64,000 bases of DNA from Massilia polaris (lineage in GTDB: Bacteria > Pseudomonadota > Gammaproteobacteria > Burkholderiales > Burkholderiaceae_D), in the NCBI RefSeq assembly GCF_012927275.1, contig NZ_JABBGG010000003.1, forward strand, positions 1-64,000. Reading direction: 5' to 3'. A program made the translations under genes and the position numbers. Below, piece after piece: positions 54,829 to 63,801 of the stretch. How positions within the stretch are numbered: the first letter of the stretch is position 1; every line of letters starts with the position of its first letter. Below the pieces are notes generated by a model. The model was not told the origin of the DNA. It did no database searches and saw nothing but the letters and a program-made list of their open reading frames with translations.

Positions 54829-56790
54829 GTGAGGACACTTCATTGCAGCGCCTGGATCCTGCTCGCCGGACTCGTGCTCGCTGGTTGCGGCGGAGGCAGC
54901 GCCGGCGGCCCGAATACTTGCTCCCTTACCAATCCCGGCGGTTGCGGCGGCAGCGCCCAGCCAGGCCCGGCACCGGCAACCCCGCCCGCGCCCGACCCGG
55001 CCGCCAGGGCCGCCTCGGTCAGCCTGGTCTTCAGCAACAGCGAACTGGGCTCGGCCGGGTTGGCGGATGACGAGGTCACCGTCACGGCGCTGGTCAAGAG
55101 CACCGACAACACGGCGGTCGCGGAGGCGCCGATTTCGTTTTCGGCAGATTCCGGCTTCTTGGCGGTGGGCGCCCCCAGGACCGACCGCAGCGGCAAGGCC
55201 GGCGCGGTGCTTGGCACCGGCGGCTCGCGCCTGAACCGGCCGATCAGGATCAGCGCCAGGGTTGGCGCCCGCACCGCCTCCGCCGTGATCCACGTGGTCG
55301 GCACCCGCCTGACCATGGCCGGCCCGAGCCAGGTGAACCTGGGCGAGTCGGCCGACCTGGTGGCGACGCTGGTCGATTCGGCCAACCGTCCGATCAGCGG
55401 TGAAACAGTCAGTGCCAGCGTCAAGAACGGCAACGTGCTGGCCACGCTCAGCACCATCAGCGACAGCCAGGGCGAGGTCCGCATGAAACTGCAGGGTTCG
55501 CAGCGCGGCGACGAACAGGTGACCGTGTCGGCACTGGGCGCCAGCGCGGCCAAGCCGGTGACGGTGTCCGGCAGCGAGCTGGTGCTGCTGCCCGCGGTCA
55601 CCGTTGGTGCCAGCGGCGTCGAGATGCTCAAGGAAATCATGGTGGACAGCTGCTCACCGGTCGACGGCCGTTACATGACTGCGCAGACCGGCACCGTGAC
55701 CCTGACCACGTCGCGCGGCACGCTGTTCCGCGACGCCGCCTGCACGCAGGCGCTGGCCGGGTCGCTGTCGATCGCCAACGGCAGCGTGCCGCGTACTTAT
55801 ATCCGGTCCGCCAGCGCCGGGGTCAGCACGGTCGACGCGGTCATTGCCGGGGGACCCGCGGCGTCGACCCGGCTCGAATTCGTCGCGCCGCTGGCCGCGA
55901 GCGCCAGGCTGAACCTGCAGGCCGACCTCGCCGTCCTCGGCAGCGGCGAACGCAGCAACCTGATCGCCGTGGTGCGCGACGGCACGCCTGCCAACAACCT
56001 GGTCAAGGGCGCGCTGGTCCAGTTCTCGATCCTGGCCGACCCGAGCGGCGGCAACCTGGTCTCGCCATTTTCCGCCGTCAGCGGCAGCGACGGCGTGGCG
56101 CGCGGCTGGTTCGTGGCCGGCCCGGCCGATGGCGGCAAGGATGGCACCGTGCTGCAGGCGCGCCTTGCCGCGCTGCCCGGCGCCACGGCATCGACCGCCC
56201 TGACGGTCAACAGGAAGGCTTTGTCGATCCAGTTCGGCACCGGCAATTCGCTGTTCGAATATTCGCCGACCGTCCTGCAGAAGGAATTCTCGGTGTTCGT
56301 ATCGGACAGCGCCGGCAGCCCCGTGAAGGATGTCGCGATCTCGGTCGCCGCCTGGCCCACCATGTACCGCAAGGGGCGCTATGCCTGGCAATCGTTCACC
56401 CCGCCATTGCTGGAGCCGGGCATGTGGGTACAGTTCGCTCCGATCACTCCCTGCGACAACGAGGACGTGGCGCGGCGCGGCCTGTATGACCGGGCCTTCG
56501 ACCGCAACGGCAACGGCGTGCTGGAGCCGGGCATCCCCCTGTCGGTCGTCAGCGGCGGCAGGACCGACGCCTTCGGCATGACCACGGTGTCGCTGCGCTA
56601 CCCGCGCGACCGCGCCAACTGGGTGCGCGTCGAGCTGACTGTCTCCGGCACGGTGGCGGGGACCGAATCGCGCGCCCGCAATGCGCTCTGGCTGCCGGCC
56701 CTGGCCGATGACCTGGCCAGGTACACCGTCAGCCCTCCGGGCGAGATCAGCCCGTATGGCGAGTCGGCCTCGTGCGCCAGCAGCCTGTGA
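54829..56790 (+). CDS. Lipoprotein with bacterial Ig-like (Big_1) domains
   Basis: A 653-residue protein starting at a GTG with AGGGGA about 6 nt upstream. The signal peptide ends in the lipobox LVLAGC, followed by a Gly/Pro-rich linker. Several Ig-like domains follow, with the recurring pattern of invasin Big_1 repeats (VTVTALVKSTDNTAV..PISFSA..SG.., DLVATLVDSANRPISGETVS, FSVFVSDSAGSPVKDVAISV). Near the C-terminus DRNGNGVLEPG looks like an EF-hand or dockerin-type calcium loop. It is likely surface-exposed or periplasmic, perhaps adhesive. No operon partners. Confidence 0.85.
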   Translation: MRTLHCSAWILLAGLVLAGCGGGSAGGPNTCSLTNPGGCGGSAQPGPAPATPPAPDPAARAASVSLVFSNSELGSAGLADDEVTVTALVKSTDNTAVAEAPISFSADSGFLAVGAPRTDRSGKAGAVLGTGGSRLNRPIRISARVGARTASAVIHVVGTRLTMAGPSQVNLGESADLVATLVDSANRPISGETVSASVKNGNVLATLSTISDSQGEVRMKLQGSQRGDEQVTVSALGASAAKPVTVSGSELVLLPAVTVGASGVEMLKEIMVDSCSPVDGRYMTAQTGTVTLTTSRGTLFRDAACTQALAGSLSIANGSVPRTYIRSASAGVSTVDAVIAGGPAASTRLEFVAPLAASARLNLQADLAVLGSGERSNLIAVVRDGTPANNLVKGALVQFSILADPSGGNLVSPFSAVSGSDGVARGWFVAGPADGGKDGTVLQARLAALPGATASTALTVNRKALSIQFGTGNSLFEYSPTVLQKEFSVFVSDSAGSPVKDVAISVAAWPTMYRKGRYAWQSFTPPLLEPGMWVQFAPITPCDNEDVARRGLYDRAFDRNGNGVLEPGIPLSVVSGGRTDAFGMTTVSLRYPRDRANWVRVELTVSGTVAGTESRARNALWLPALADDLARYTVSPPGEISPYGESASCASSL

Positions 56791-56822
56791 GGCTGGACGG
56801 GTTCCGTCATTACGGGATTATG

Positions 56823-56852
56823 TTGCCATACGGCAATGCGGTGCGCTACACT
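56823..56852 (+). promoter_or_regulatory. Promoter and dyad operator of the LacI-family gene
   Basis: TTGCCA (56823-56828), 18 nt, then TACACT (56847-56852). TTGCCATACGGCAA at 56823-56836 is a near-perfect inverted repeat that covers the -35 box. This suggests the regulator represses its own gene. Confidence 0.5.
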
Positions 56853-56893
56853 TGGCCACCCGTTGTTCGGGATGACCCCTCAGCCTGCCCGCA

Positions 56894-57964
56894 ATGACCA
56901 ACTCGACGCCGCAACTCAGCCATACCATTGCCGACATCAAGGCCATCATCCAGCGCGAATCGCGGCGGGTGACGTCCTACGATGTCGCGATCCTGGCCGG
57001 GGTGTCGCAGTCGGCGGTATCGCGCTGCTTCAAACCCGGCGCGAGCGTGTCGAAAGCGACCTACGCGCGCGTCATGCAGGCGGCCCAGGACCTCGATTAC
57101 ACTCCCAACGCCGCCGCACGCAGCCTGATCACGCGGCGCAGCAACCTGGTCGCCGTGATCGTCGCCGGCGCCGTTTCCCAGCATTACTCCGATGTCCTCT
57201 CCGAGCTCAGCCGGCAGTTCAGCGTGCGCGGCATGCACATCATCCTGTTCAACCTGCCGTCCGAGAGCGCGATGGAGCGCACCCTGGCCGAGGTATGGCA
57301 GCACCAGGTCGACGGCGCCGTGGTCGCCGCACGCCTGTCGGGCGAACAGGCGGCCGAGTTTGAACGCCGGCGCATCCCGATCGTGCTGTTCAACCGTAGC
57401 CTGGCGGACCGCGCGGTCAGCGCGGTGGTCTGCAACCAGGAAGAAGCGGCGCGCGCGATGGTCACCCGGCTCGCGGCGGCCGGCCACCAGCGCTTCGCCA
57501 TGATCGACGGGCCCGGACATTCGCCCATCGCACAGCAGCGCAAGCGCGGGGTCGCGCGGCGGCTGGAAGAACTGGGCCTGCCGGCGCCGCTGGTGGTCGC
57601 CGGCGCGTTCGACTACGCCAGCGGGGCGCGCGGCCTGCGCGACATCATCGACCGCCTCGGCGGCGTGCCCGACGTCATCGTCTGCGGCAACGACCTGATG
57701 GCGATCGGCTGCCTCGACAGCGCGCGCCATGATTTCAACATCGACGTGCCGGGCCGCCTGTCGGTGACCGGTTTCGACGGCATCGCCGCTGCCAGCTGGA
57801 TCAGCTACAACCTGACCACGATGCGCCAGCCGCTGCATTCCATGGCGCACGCGGCGGCCGAGATGCTGGTCGGACTGGTATCCGGCACCGGCGGCGCCCA
57901 CGAGCGGCGCACCTACTCGGCGACCTTCGTCGGCGGCGGCACGGCCCGGCTCGGTCCGGCCTGA
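56894..57964 (+). CDS. LacI-family transcriptional regulator
   Basis: A 356-residue repressor. An extension of about 25 residues precedes the HTH (TSYDVAILAGVSQSAVSRCF), which is followed by the hinge helix LDYTPNAAARSLITRRSNLV. The ligand domain (about 85-345) is of the periplasmic-binding-protein type, with VTGFDGIAAASWISYNLTTM near the end. The extension and the HTH sequence differ from sugar-operon LacI members. No target operon is adjacent: a CYTH-CHAD gene converges downstream. The ligand is unknown. Confidence 0.9.
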   Translation: MTNSTPQLSHTIADIKAIIQRESRRVTSYDVAILAGVSQSAVSRCFKPGASVSKATYARVMQAAQDLDYTPNAAARSLITRRSNLVAVIVAGAVSQHYSDVLSELSRQFSVRGMHIILFNLPSESAMERTLAEVWQHQVDGAVVAARLSGEQAAEFERRRIPIVLFNRSLADRAVSAVVCNQEEAARAMVTRLAAAGHQRFAMIDGPGHSPIAQQRKRGVARRLEELGLPAPLVVAGAFDYASGARGLRDIIDRLGGVPDVIVCGNDLMAIGCLDSARHDFNIDVPGRLSVTGFDGIAAASWISYNLTTMRQPLHSMAHAAAEMLVGLVSGTGGAHERRTYSATFVGGGTARLGPA

Positions 57965-57992
57965 TGGCGCCACCGCGCGCAACCAGGCGCGG

Positions 57993-59525
57993 CTAGCGCG
58001 GCAGCTTGACGGCGGTGAAGCGCTTCCATAATTTGCGGGCTTTGCCGCCGCTGCCTGCAGCACGTTCGGCAAGCGCTGCCCGGACGGGCGCGATCGCGCC
58101 GGCCAGGTCGTGGCGTGCGTTTTCCATCTGCCCGAGCAGGCCCTCGCCCACGGTGGCATCATGGACCTTGCCCAGCTCATCCTGCAATGCGCCTAACGCC
58201 CTGACGTAGCGACGGACCTGCTTGCCGCGGTACAGCGAGGCGAAGAATTCGCTCGCGTAGCGCGCCTTTTTGGCGGCGATACGGGCACGGTGCAGGGTCT
58301 CCGGCGTGGGCGCGGACAGCGCGCGGCCGCGTTTCTTCATCCGCTTGTGGGCGCGCCGCAATACCTTGCTGGCGAACCCGGCCACGGGTGCGTCGAGGCG
58401 GCTCTTGCCCCTGCCGGTGCCCGGTTCGCGCCAGCCGTTGCCGAACATCCAGCGCCCGAGCGACAGCATCAACTTGGTGTAGCGCGGCGAATTGACGGCG
58501 GCGGCGGCGCTCAGGTGCGCGTCGCGGCCGCTGTCGAGCGCCGCGTGCGTCACGTCCAGCAGCGGTCCGGCAGCGGGAATGTGCTTCGCCAGCAAGGGCA
58601 AGGTGGAACCGGCCAGCACGTCCCAGTCGCGCGCATTGCCCAGCTCATGCGCGAGCCAGTCGACGTCCTGCCCTATCTCGGCGGGCAATTGCACGACATC
58701 CTTGAACACATCCAGCGCGGACCGCAGGCGGCGCAGGCCGACACGCATCTGGTGCAGGCTTTCGCCGTTGTAATCGTGGACGACGCCGGCCGCGTTGGCC
58801 TGGATTTGCGCGAGGCAATTGGCCGCGATGGCTTTGAACGCCTGCTCCACATTGCTGCCCTTTGCCAGCAGGACGGGCAGGTTGGCGGTCGCCATGCGCG
58901 GATGCGGCCGGCACAGCGAATAGCCGCGTTCAACCTTGCTCATCGTGCCGATATGCATGGGTAGGCGCTCATGCAAGGCCAGCGCAAGGTCGAACAGGTG
59001 GATGGCGTTGCCGGACTTCAGTTCGAGTTCGATCTCGCTGACGGGCACCGCTTCGTCGCCGCACTCGAGCTTGCCGATGTCGAGCGCGAACTCGACCCGG
59101 TCGCCGTCGGGCAGGCGCAGGTCCCACAGGCTGCGCGTGACCTGGCTCTGGAAGATGGGCACCAGCCGGCTTTCGGTAGCCGGCGCGCGCAGCAGCTTGC
59201 TCCATGGCGCCTTGCGGTCGACCATCGCGCGTAGCGCTGGAAGGTCGGGCTCGGCACCCGGCACCTTCGACTCCCATTCGTAACGCCGGTGCAGGCCGGC
59301 ACTGGCGTCGCCACCGGCCTTCAGCGTCTGGATGAACTCGTCGCCGACCCGGCGCACGCGCAGGCCCGCGCCGGCTTGTTTGAGCTGCTGGCGCGCAGTG
59401 TCGAAATACGTGTCTGACATCTGCAGCTCGCGCGCCGGCCCCGCCGCATATTGCCGCAGCAAGGGAAGCTCACGCAAGGTGGCCGTGTCTTGCGGCCGGA
59501 CCAGCAACTTCAGTTCGATTTCCAT
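57993..59525 (-). CDS. CYTH-CHAD domain protein
   Basis: A 510-residue protein. The N-terminal CYTH domain (about 1-200) starts with the ExExK motif MEIELKLLV and probably hydrolyses inorganic triphosphate. The C-terminal CHAD domain (about 220-500) has the conserved His-rich helices: SLHQMRVGLRRLRSALDVFK, NARDWDVLAG, LHRARIAAKKARYASEFF and LGKVHDATVG. CHAD domains bind polyphosphate. It is likely cytosolic and granule-associated. Not in an evident operon. Confidence 0.92.
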   Translation of the reverse strand: MEIELKLLVRPQDTATLRELPLLRQYAAGPARELQMSDTYFDTARQQLKQAGAGLRVRRVGDEFIQTLKAGGDASAGLHRRYEWESKVPGAEPDLPALRAMVDRKAPWSKLLRAPATESRLVPIFQSQVTRSLWDLRLPDGDRVEFALDIGKLECGDEAVPVSEIELELKSGNAIHLFDLALALHERLPMHIGTMSKVERGYSLCRPHPRMATANLPVLLAKGSNVEQAFKAIAANCLAQIQANAAGVVHDYNGESLHQMRVGLRRLRSALDVFKDVVQLPAEIGQDVDWLAHELGNARDWDVLAGSTLPLLAKHIPAAGPLLDVTHAALDSGRDAHLSAAAAVNSPRYTKLMLSLGRWMFGNGWREPGTGRGKSRLDAPVAGFASKVLRRAHKRMKKRGRALSAPTPETLHRARIAAKKARYASEFFASLYRGKQVRRYVRALGALQDELGKVHDATVGEGLLGQMENARHDLAGAIAPVRAALAERAAGSGGKARKLWKRFTAVKLPR

Positions 59526-59803
59526 GAGGGGCCCTGGTGGACGTGCCCAGCCATTTTATAGCGACGCGCCGAACAACTGCGCCACGCTCAAGCGGGGTTG
59601 CTTTCCATGAAGATGGCGGCGTTCGGCACGACCAGCGCGTCGCCGAGATTGAGCAACCTTTCGCGTCAGGGCGCGAAAGGTTGCGGCACAAAACCGCGCA
59701 GCCAGGGCAAAATCTCATTCATTTTTCAGCACCTACAACAAAGCAACCTGAAAATGCATGACGACGTGATGCTTTATGGAAGCACTGGAATGGTGCGAAT
59801 GTG
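59526..59803. other. Intergenic gap with a 13-bp hairpin
   Basis: There is no convincing gene in these 278 bp. A perfect 13-bp stem, gcaacctttcgcg (59653-59665) with cgcgaaaggttgc (59672-59684), has a 6-nt loop. No T tract follows on either strand, so it is not a simple terminator. It could end the pfk transcript with Rho help or be part of a small RNA. Confidence 0.5.
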
Positions 59804-60937
59804 TCAATCTGGTGGACCGCTTTGGCCTGTGTCGCCAAAGCTGATGCCGAGCTCGCGCGCGGTGGCGACGGTGTCGCCATCGACCGGCACGCGCTTGCTG
59901 CGACCGACGACGTCGGCCAGCGCGACGAGATTGATCCCCGGATAGCCGAGCGCCACCATGACCCCGCCATGGCCATCGGCCAGGGCACGGACGGCGGCCG
60001 CGCCGAAGCGCGACGCGCACACGCGGTCGAAGGCGGACGGACTGCCGCCACGCAGCAGGTGGCCGAGCACCAGCGAGCGGCATTCCTTGCCGGTGCGCTC
60101 TTCGAGCAGCGCCGCCACGCGCGCGCCGATACCGCCGAGCCGCTCCGCGTGCCCGCCGGCCGCCGGCGCGAGCAAAGCGCGCTCGCCGCCAAGCTGTTGC
60201 GCACCCTCCGCCACCACGACAATCGCATGGCGCCTGCCCGCTCCATCACGTACCAGGATGGCATCGGCGACCCGATCGATATCGAAGGGAATTTCCGGAA
60301 TCAGGATCGCATGGGCGCCACCCGCCATTCCGGCATGCAGCGCGATCCAGCCTGCGTAACGGCCCATCACCTCAACCACCATCACGCGGTGATGGCTTTG
60401 CGCGGTGCTGTGCAGCCGGTCGATGCACTCGGTGGCGAAACCGACTGCCGTGTCGAAGCCGAAGGTCGAGAAAGTGCGGTCAAGGTCATTGTCGATCGTC
60501 TTCGGCACGCCAACGACGCGCAATCCCTTCTGGTAAAGCTGATTGGCGATGCCCATGGAGCCGTCGCCGCCGACGATCACCAGCGCTTCGAAGCGCTGCT
60601 GCCTGCACAGGTCGACCACTTCGCCGGAGCGGTCACGCTCGCTCATTGATCCGTCGGCGCCGCGAACGGGAAAGCGAAGCGGGTTGCCGCGGTTGGTGCT
60701 GCCAAGGATCGTGCCGCCGAGATGCGCGATGCCGTGCACGTCATCAGCGGTCAGCCGCTGTACCGGCTGCCCCATGCAGAGATCGGGCGAAAGCAAGCCA
60801 TTGAAACCATCGCGGATGCCGTAGCACTCCCAGCCCAGCCTTTCGGCCGACAGCACGACAGCGCGGATCACCGCATTTAATCCGGGGGCGTCGCCGCCGC
60901 CCGTCAGCAATCCGATTCGCGTTACCCGCTTATCCAT
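59804..60937 (-). CDS. 6-phosphofructokinase, mixed-substrate (TIGR02483-like) type
   Basis: A 377-residue kinase of fructose 6-phosphate. The motifs are LTGGGDAPGLNAVIRAVV at the N-terminus, VIVGGDGSMGIA, VPKTIDNDLDRTFSTFGFDT with the catalytic Asp, and VEVMGRYAGWIALHAGMAGG. GGDG (Gly) favours ATP, while the Lys in PKTIDND is usual in pyrophosphate-dependent and mixed-group enzymes, so the phosphoryl donor cannot be settled by eye. It lies 27 bp after the CBS gene and close to ppsA, in the same minus-strand unit. Confidence 0.88.
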   Translation of the reverse strand: MDKRVTRIGLLTGGGDAPGLNAVIRAVVLSAERLGWECYGIRDGFNGLLSPDLCMGQPVQRLTADDVHGIAHLGGTILGSTNRGNPLRFPVRGADGSMSERDRSGEVVDLCRQQRFEALVIVGGDGSMGIANQLYQKGLRVVGVPKTIDNDLDRTFSTFGFDTAVGFATECIDRLHSTAQSHHRVMVVEVMGRYAGWIALHAGMAGGAHAILIPEIPFDIDRVADAILVRDGAGRRHAIVVVAEGAQQLGGERALLAPAAGGHAERLGGIGARVAALLEERTGKECRSLVLGHLLRGGSPSAFDRVCASRFGAAAVRALADGHGGVMVALGYPGINLVALADVVGRSKRVPVDGDTVATARELGISFGDTGQSGPPD

Positions 60938-60964
60938 GCGCGCTCCTGTCGCGAAACCTTCCCG

Positions 60965-61351
60965 TCATGCCGGCTTGATGAACGCCTTTACGAAGTCGAA
61001 TGACGTCACCACGCCGACCACCGTCTCCTTGCTCATCACTACAACGTGGTGCTCCTGCCGTTCGACCATTAAACGCGCAAGTTCGCTGATGGGGGCATCG
61101 GCATTCACCTCCAGCGGTTTGTACAAACAGATTTCCCACGCACGCACCGCCGCCGGATCGCGTTTGGCGGACTTAAACTGGATAATGTCGGCTGCGCTGA
61201 TCACGCCCAACAGCGCGCCCTTCGGCGAATCGATCACCGGAACGAACGACAAGCCGTTTTCGGACAGTTGTGCGCTGACCGATTCGATGGTGTCGTCGGC
61301 CCTGGCGGTTACCACCGGCGTCGACATCAGGAATGACACAGGCTGCTCCAT
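60965..61351 (-). CDS. CBS-domain pair protein
   Basis: A 128-residue protein of two CBS motifs: VSFLMSTPVVTARADDTIES ... ALLGVISAADIIQ, and PLEVNADAPISELARLMVER ... VVGVVTSFDFVKAF. Such tandem pairs bind adenine nucleotides and act as energy sensors. GGAGGAG just upstream selects the ATG at 61351. It lies between ppsA (15 bp away) and the phosphofructokinase gene, so it may sense nucleotide state for these opposed enzymes. Confidence 0.88.
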   Translation of the reverse strand: MEQPVSFLMSTPVVTARADDTIESVSAQLSENGLSFVPVIDSPKGALLGVISAADIIQFKSAKRDPAAVRAWEICLYKPLEVNADAPISELARLMVERQEHHVVVMSKETVVGVVTSFDFVKAFIKPA

Positions 61352-61365
61352 GTTCTCCTCCATGG

Positions 61366-63801
61366 CTAAGCTGCCTTGGTTCGGCGCGGGGCGATACCGA
61401 GCTTGCTTTCGGCATCGAGCACTTCGCGTATCGTCTTGATCATCGAATCCGGATTCAGGCTGATCGAGTCGATGCCGTTCTCCACCAGGAAGCGCGCAAC
61501 CTCCGGATAATCGGACGGCGCTTGCCCGCATATGCCGACGTGCCGGCCATTTCGCCTGCCGCCCTCGATCGTCATGCGGATCATTTCGAGCACGCCCGGG
61601 TCGCGCTCATCGAAATCGAACGCGACGATTTCCGAATCGCGATCCACGCCGAGCACCAGCTGGGTCAGGTCGTTGGAACCGATTGAGAATCCGTCAAACA
61701 GCTTGGCGAACGCATCGATCTGGATGACGTTATTCGGAATCTCGCACATGACGTAGACCTCCAGGCCGTTGGCGCCGCGCGCCAAGCCATGTTCCGCCAT
61801 CGCGCGGAGAACATCCCCGGCTTCCTTGATTCTTCGGCAAAATGGCATCATCAGCCTGACGTTGGTGAGGCCCATCTCTTCGCGAACCCGTTTCATCGCG
61901 CGGCATTCAAGCGCAAAACCCTCGGCATAGGCCGGATGCGAATAGCGCGCAGCGCCGCGAAAACCGAGCATCGGGTTTTCTTCCTTCGGCTCGAACCAGG
62001 CGCCGCCAAGCAGGCTCGCATATTCATTCGTTTTAAAGTCGGACATGCGCACGATGACCGGTTTCGGAAAGAATGCCGCGGCAATCGTCCCGACGCCTTC
62101 GGCAAGCTGCTGGACAAAATAATCGCCCGGGGCGGCGAATCCCCGGCCGAGCGCCTCTACCTGCTCGCGAATGGCCGGGTCGTCTATCTTCTCCGGGTGC
62201 ACCAAGGCCATCGGATGCACCTTGATGTATTCGGCGACGATAAACTCCATCCGTGCCAGCCCTACCCCGTCGTTCGGCAAAAAGCAGGTCTTGAACGCCG
62301 TTTCCGGGTTGCCGACATTGACCATCATATGGGTTGCCGGCATTGGCAGTGCCGACAGGTCGATTGTCGTTTTCGTGAATGGAACCCGGCCCGCGTAGAC
62401 GCGCCCGACATCGCCTTCCGCGCAGGAGACGGTGATCTGGTCGCCGGTCTTTATCTTTTCCGTGGCGGTTCCGCTGCCAACGATCGCCGGCACGCCAATC
62501 TCGCGTGCGACTATGGCCGCGTGGCAGGTCCGGCCGCCGCGGTTCGTGACAACCGCCGCCGCCGTTTTCATCACCGTCCCCCAGTCGGGCATCGTGGTAT
62601 CGGCCACGAGTATTTCGCCAGTCTGGAACTGGTTGAGCTGGTTGACGTCGGCGATGACACGCGCCATTCCGGCCGCCACTTTGGTGCCTACGGCGCGTCC
62701 GGACACCACCGCCTCGCCGCTGCGTTCCAGCCGGTATTCATCCAGCGTGGCAGCCGATTTTTGCGACGCCACCGTTTCGGGCCGTGCCTGGACGACATAC
62801 AACAGCCCATCGACGCCATCCTTCGCCCATTCCACATCCATCGGCACCGGATGGCCTGCCTTTTCGCTGTAATGCTCTTCGATACGCATCGCCGCTTCAG
62901 CCAGTTGAACGACCTCCTCGTCGGCCAGGCAGAAGCGCTCACGGTCCGCCTGCGGCGTCGGCTCGTTGCGCGTCGTATCGCCGGCCGCGTCGCCCGAGTA
63001 CACCATTTTAATTTCCTTGCTTCCCAGCGTGCGGCGCAGTACCGTTCGGCTACCGCTGCGACAGGTCGGCTTGAACACGTAGAACTCGTCCGGATCCAGC
63101 GTGCCCTGCACGACGTTTTCACCGAGGCCGTAAGCCCCGGTGACGAACACCACATCGCGGAAACCTGTCTCCGTGTCGAGCGAAAATGTGACGCCGCTGC
63201 ACGCGAGATCCGAGCGCACCATTTTCATGATGCCGACCGAGAGGAAAACCTTGAAATGATCGAAACCGTTTTCAATCCGGTAAATGATGGCCCGGTCCTT
63301 GAACAGGCTGGCGAAACAACGGCGCACGCTGTCGAGCAGTCGATCTTCTCCCGAGATATTGAGATAGGTCTCATGCTGTCCCGCGAAGCTGGCGGTCGGC
63401 AGGTCTTCGGCGGTGGCCGAACTGCGCACGGCGACCGTGAGGTCGTCGCCGTATTCCCGTCTCAGCTCGCGGTACGCCTGAAGCACCTGGTCGGCGAGTT
63501 CCACCGGCAGTGGCGCGCTGTAGACAAGTTCCCGCGCACTCTGTGCCCGGCGCGCGAGATCATCGACATCCGCCGGATCGAGGCCTTCCAGCGCGTAGTG
63601 CAGGCGCGGCCACGCGCCGGCCCGGTCCAGCGTGGCCCTGTAGGCCTCCGCGGTAATCGCGAAGCCGTTGGGCACGCGCACGCCCTGCTGCGTGAGCTGG
63701 CGGTACATTTCCCCGAGCGACGCGTTCTTTCCGCCGACCAGCGGCACGTCGGCGATGCCAAGACCGGAAAACCAACGGATGTAGCCGGCACGCTCGCTCA
63801 T
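61366..63801 (-). CDS. ppsA: Phosphoenolpyruvate synthase
   Basis: An 811-residue enzyme that makes PEP from pyruvate and ATP, releasing AMP and phosphate. The N-terminal ATP-grasp domain begins IADVPLVGGKNASLGEMYRQ. The phosphohistidine is in NRGGRTCHAAIVAREIGVPA (about 425). The C-terminal PEP-binding barrel has SDFKTNEYASLLGG, FSIGSNDLTQLVLGVDRDS and the active-site Cys in HVGICGQAPSDYPEV. The start ATG overlaps the stop of the upstream DUF5996 gene (ATGA). Confidence 0.96.
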   Translation of the reverse strand: MSERAGYIRWFSGLGIADVPLVGGKNASLGEMYRQLTQQGVRVPNGFAITAEAYRATLDRAGAWPRLHYALEGLDPADVDDLARRAQSARELVYSAPLPVELADQVLQAYRELRREYGDDLTVAVRSSATAEDLPTASFAGQHETYLNISGEDRLLDSVRRCFASLFKDRAIIYRIENGFDHFKVFLSVGIMKMVRSDLACSGVTFSLDTETGFRDVVFVTGAYGLGENVVQGTLDPDEFYVFKPTCRSGSRTVLRRTLGSKEIKMVYSGDAAGDTTRNEPTPQADRERFCLADEEVVQLAEAAMRIEEHYSEKAGHPVPMDVEWAKDGVDGLLYVVQARPETVASQKSAATLDEYRLERSGEAVVSGRAVGTKVAAGMARVIADVNQLNQFQTGEILVADTTMPDWGTVMKTAAAVVTNRGGRTCHAAIVAREIGVPAIVGSGTATEKIKTGDQITVSCAEGDVGRVYAGRVPFTKTTIDLSALPMPATHMMVNVGNPETAFKTCFLPNDGVGLARMEFIVAEYIKVHPMALVHPEKIDDPAIREQVEALGRGFAAPGDYFVQQLAEGVGTIAAAFFPKPVIVRMSDFKTNEYASLLGGAWFEPKEENPMLGFRGAARYSHPAYAEGFALECRAMKRVREEMGLTNVRLMMPFCRRIKEAGDVLRAMAEHGLARGANGLEVYVMCEIPNNVIQIDAFAKLFDGFSIGSNDLTQLVLGVDRDSEIVAFDFDERDPGVLEMIRMTIEGGRRNGRHVGICGQAPSDYPEVARFLVENGIDSISLNPDSMIKTIREVLDAESKLGIAPRRTKAA

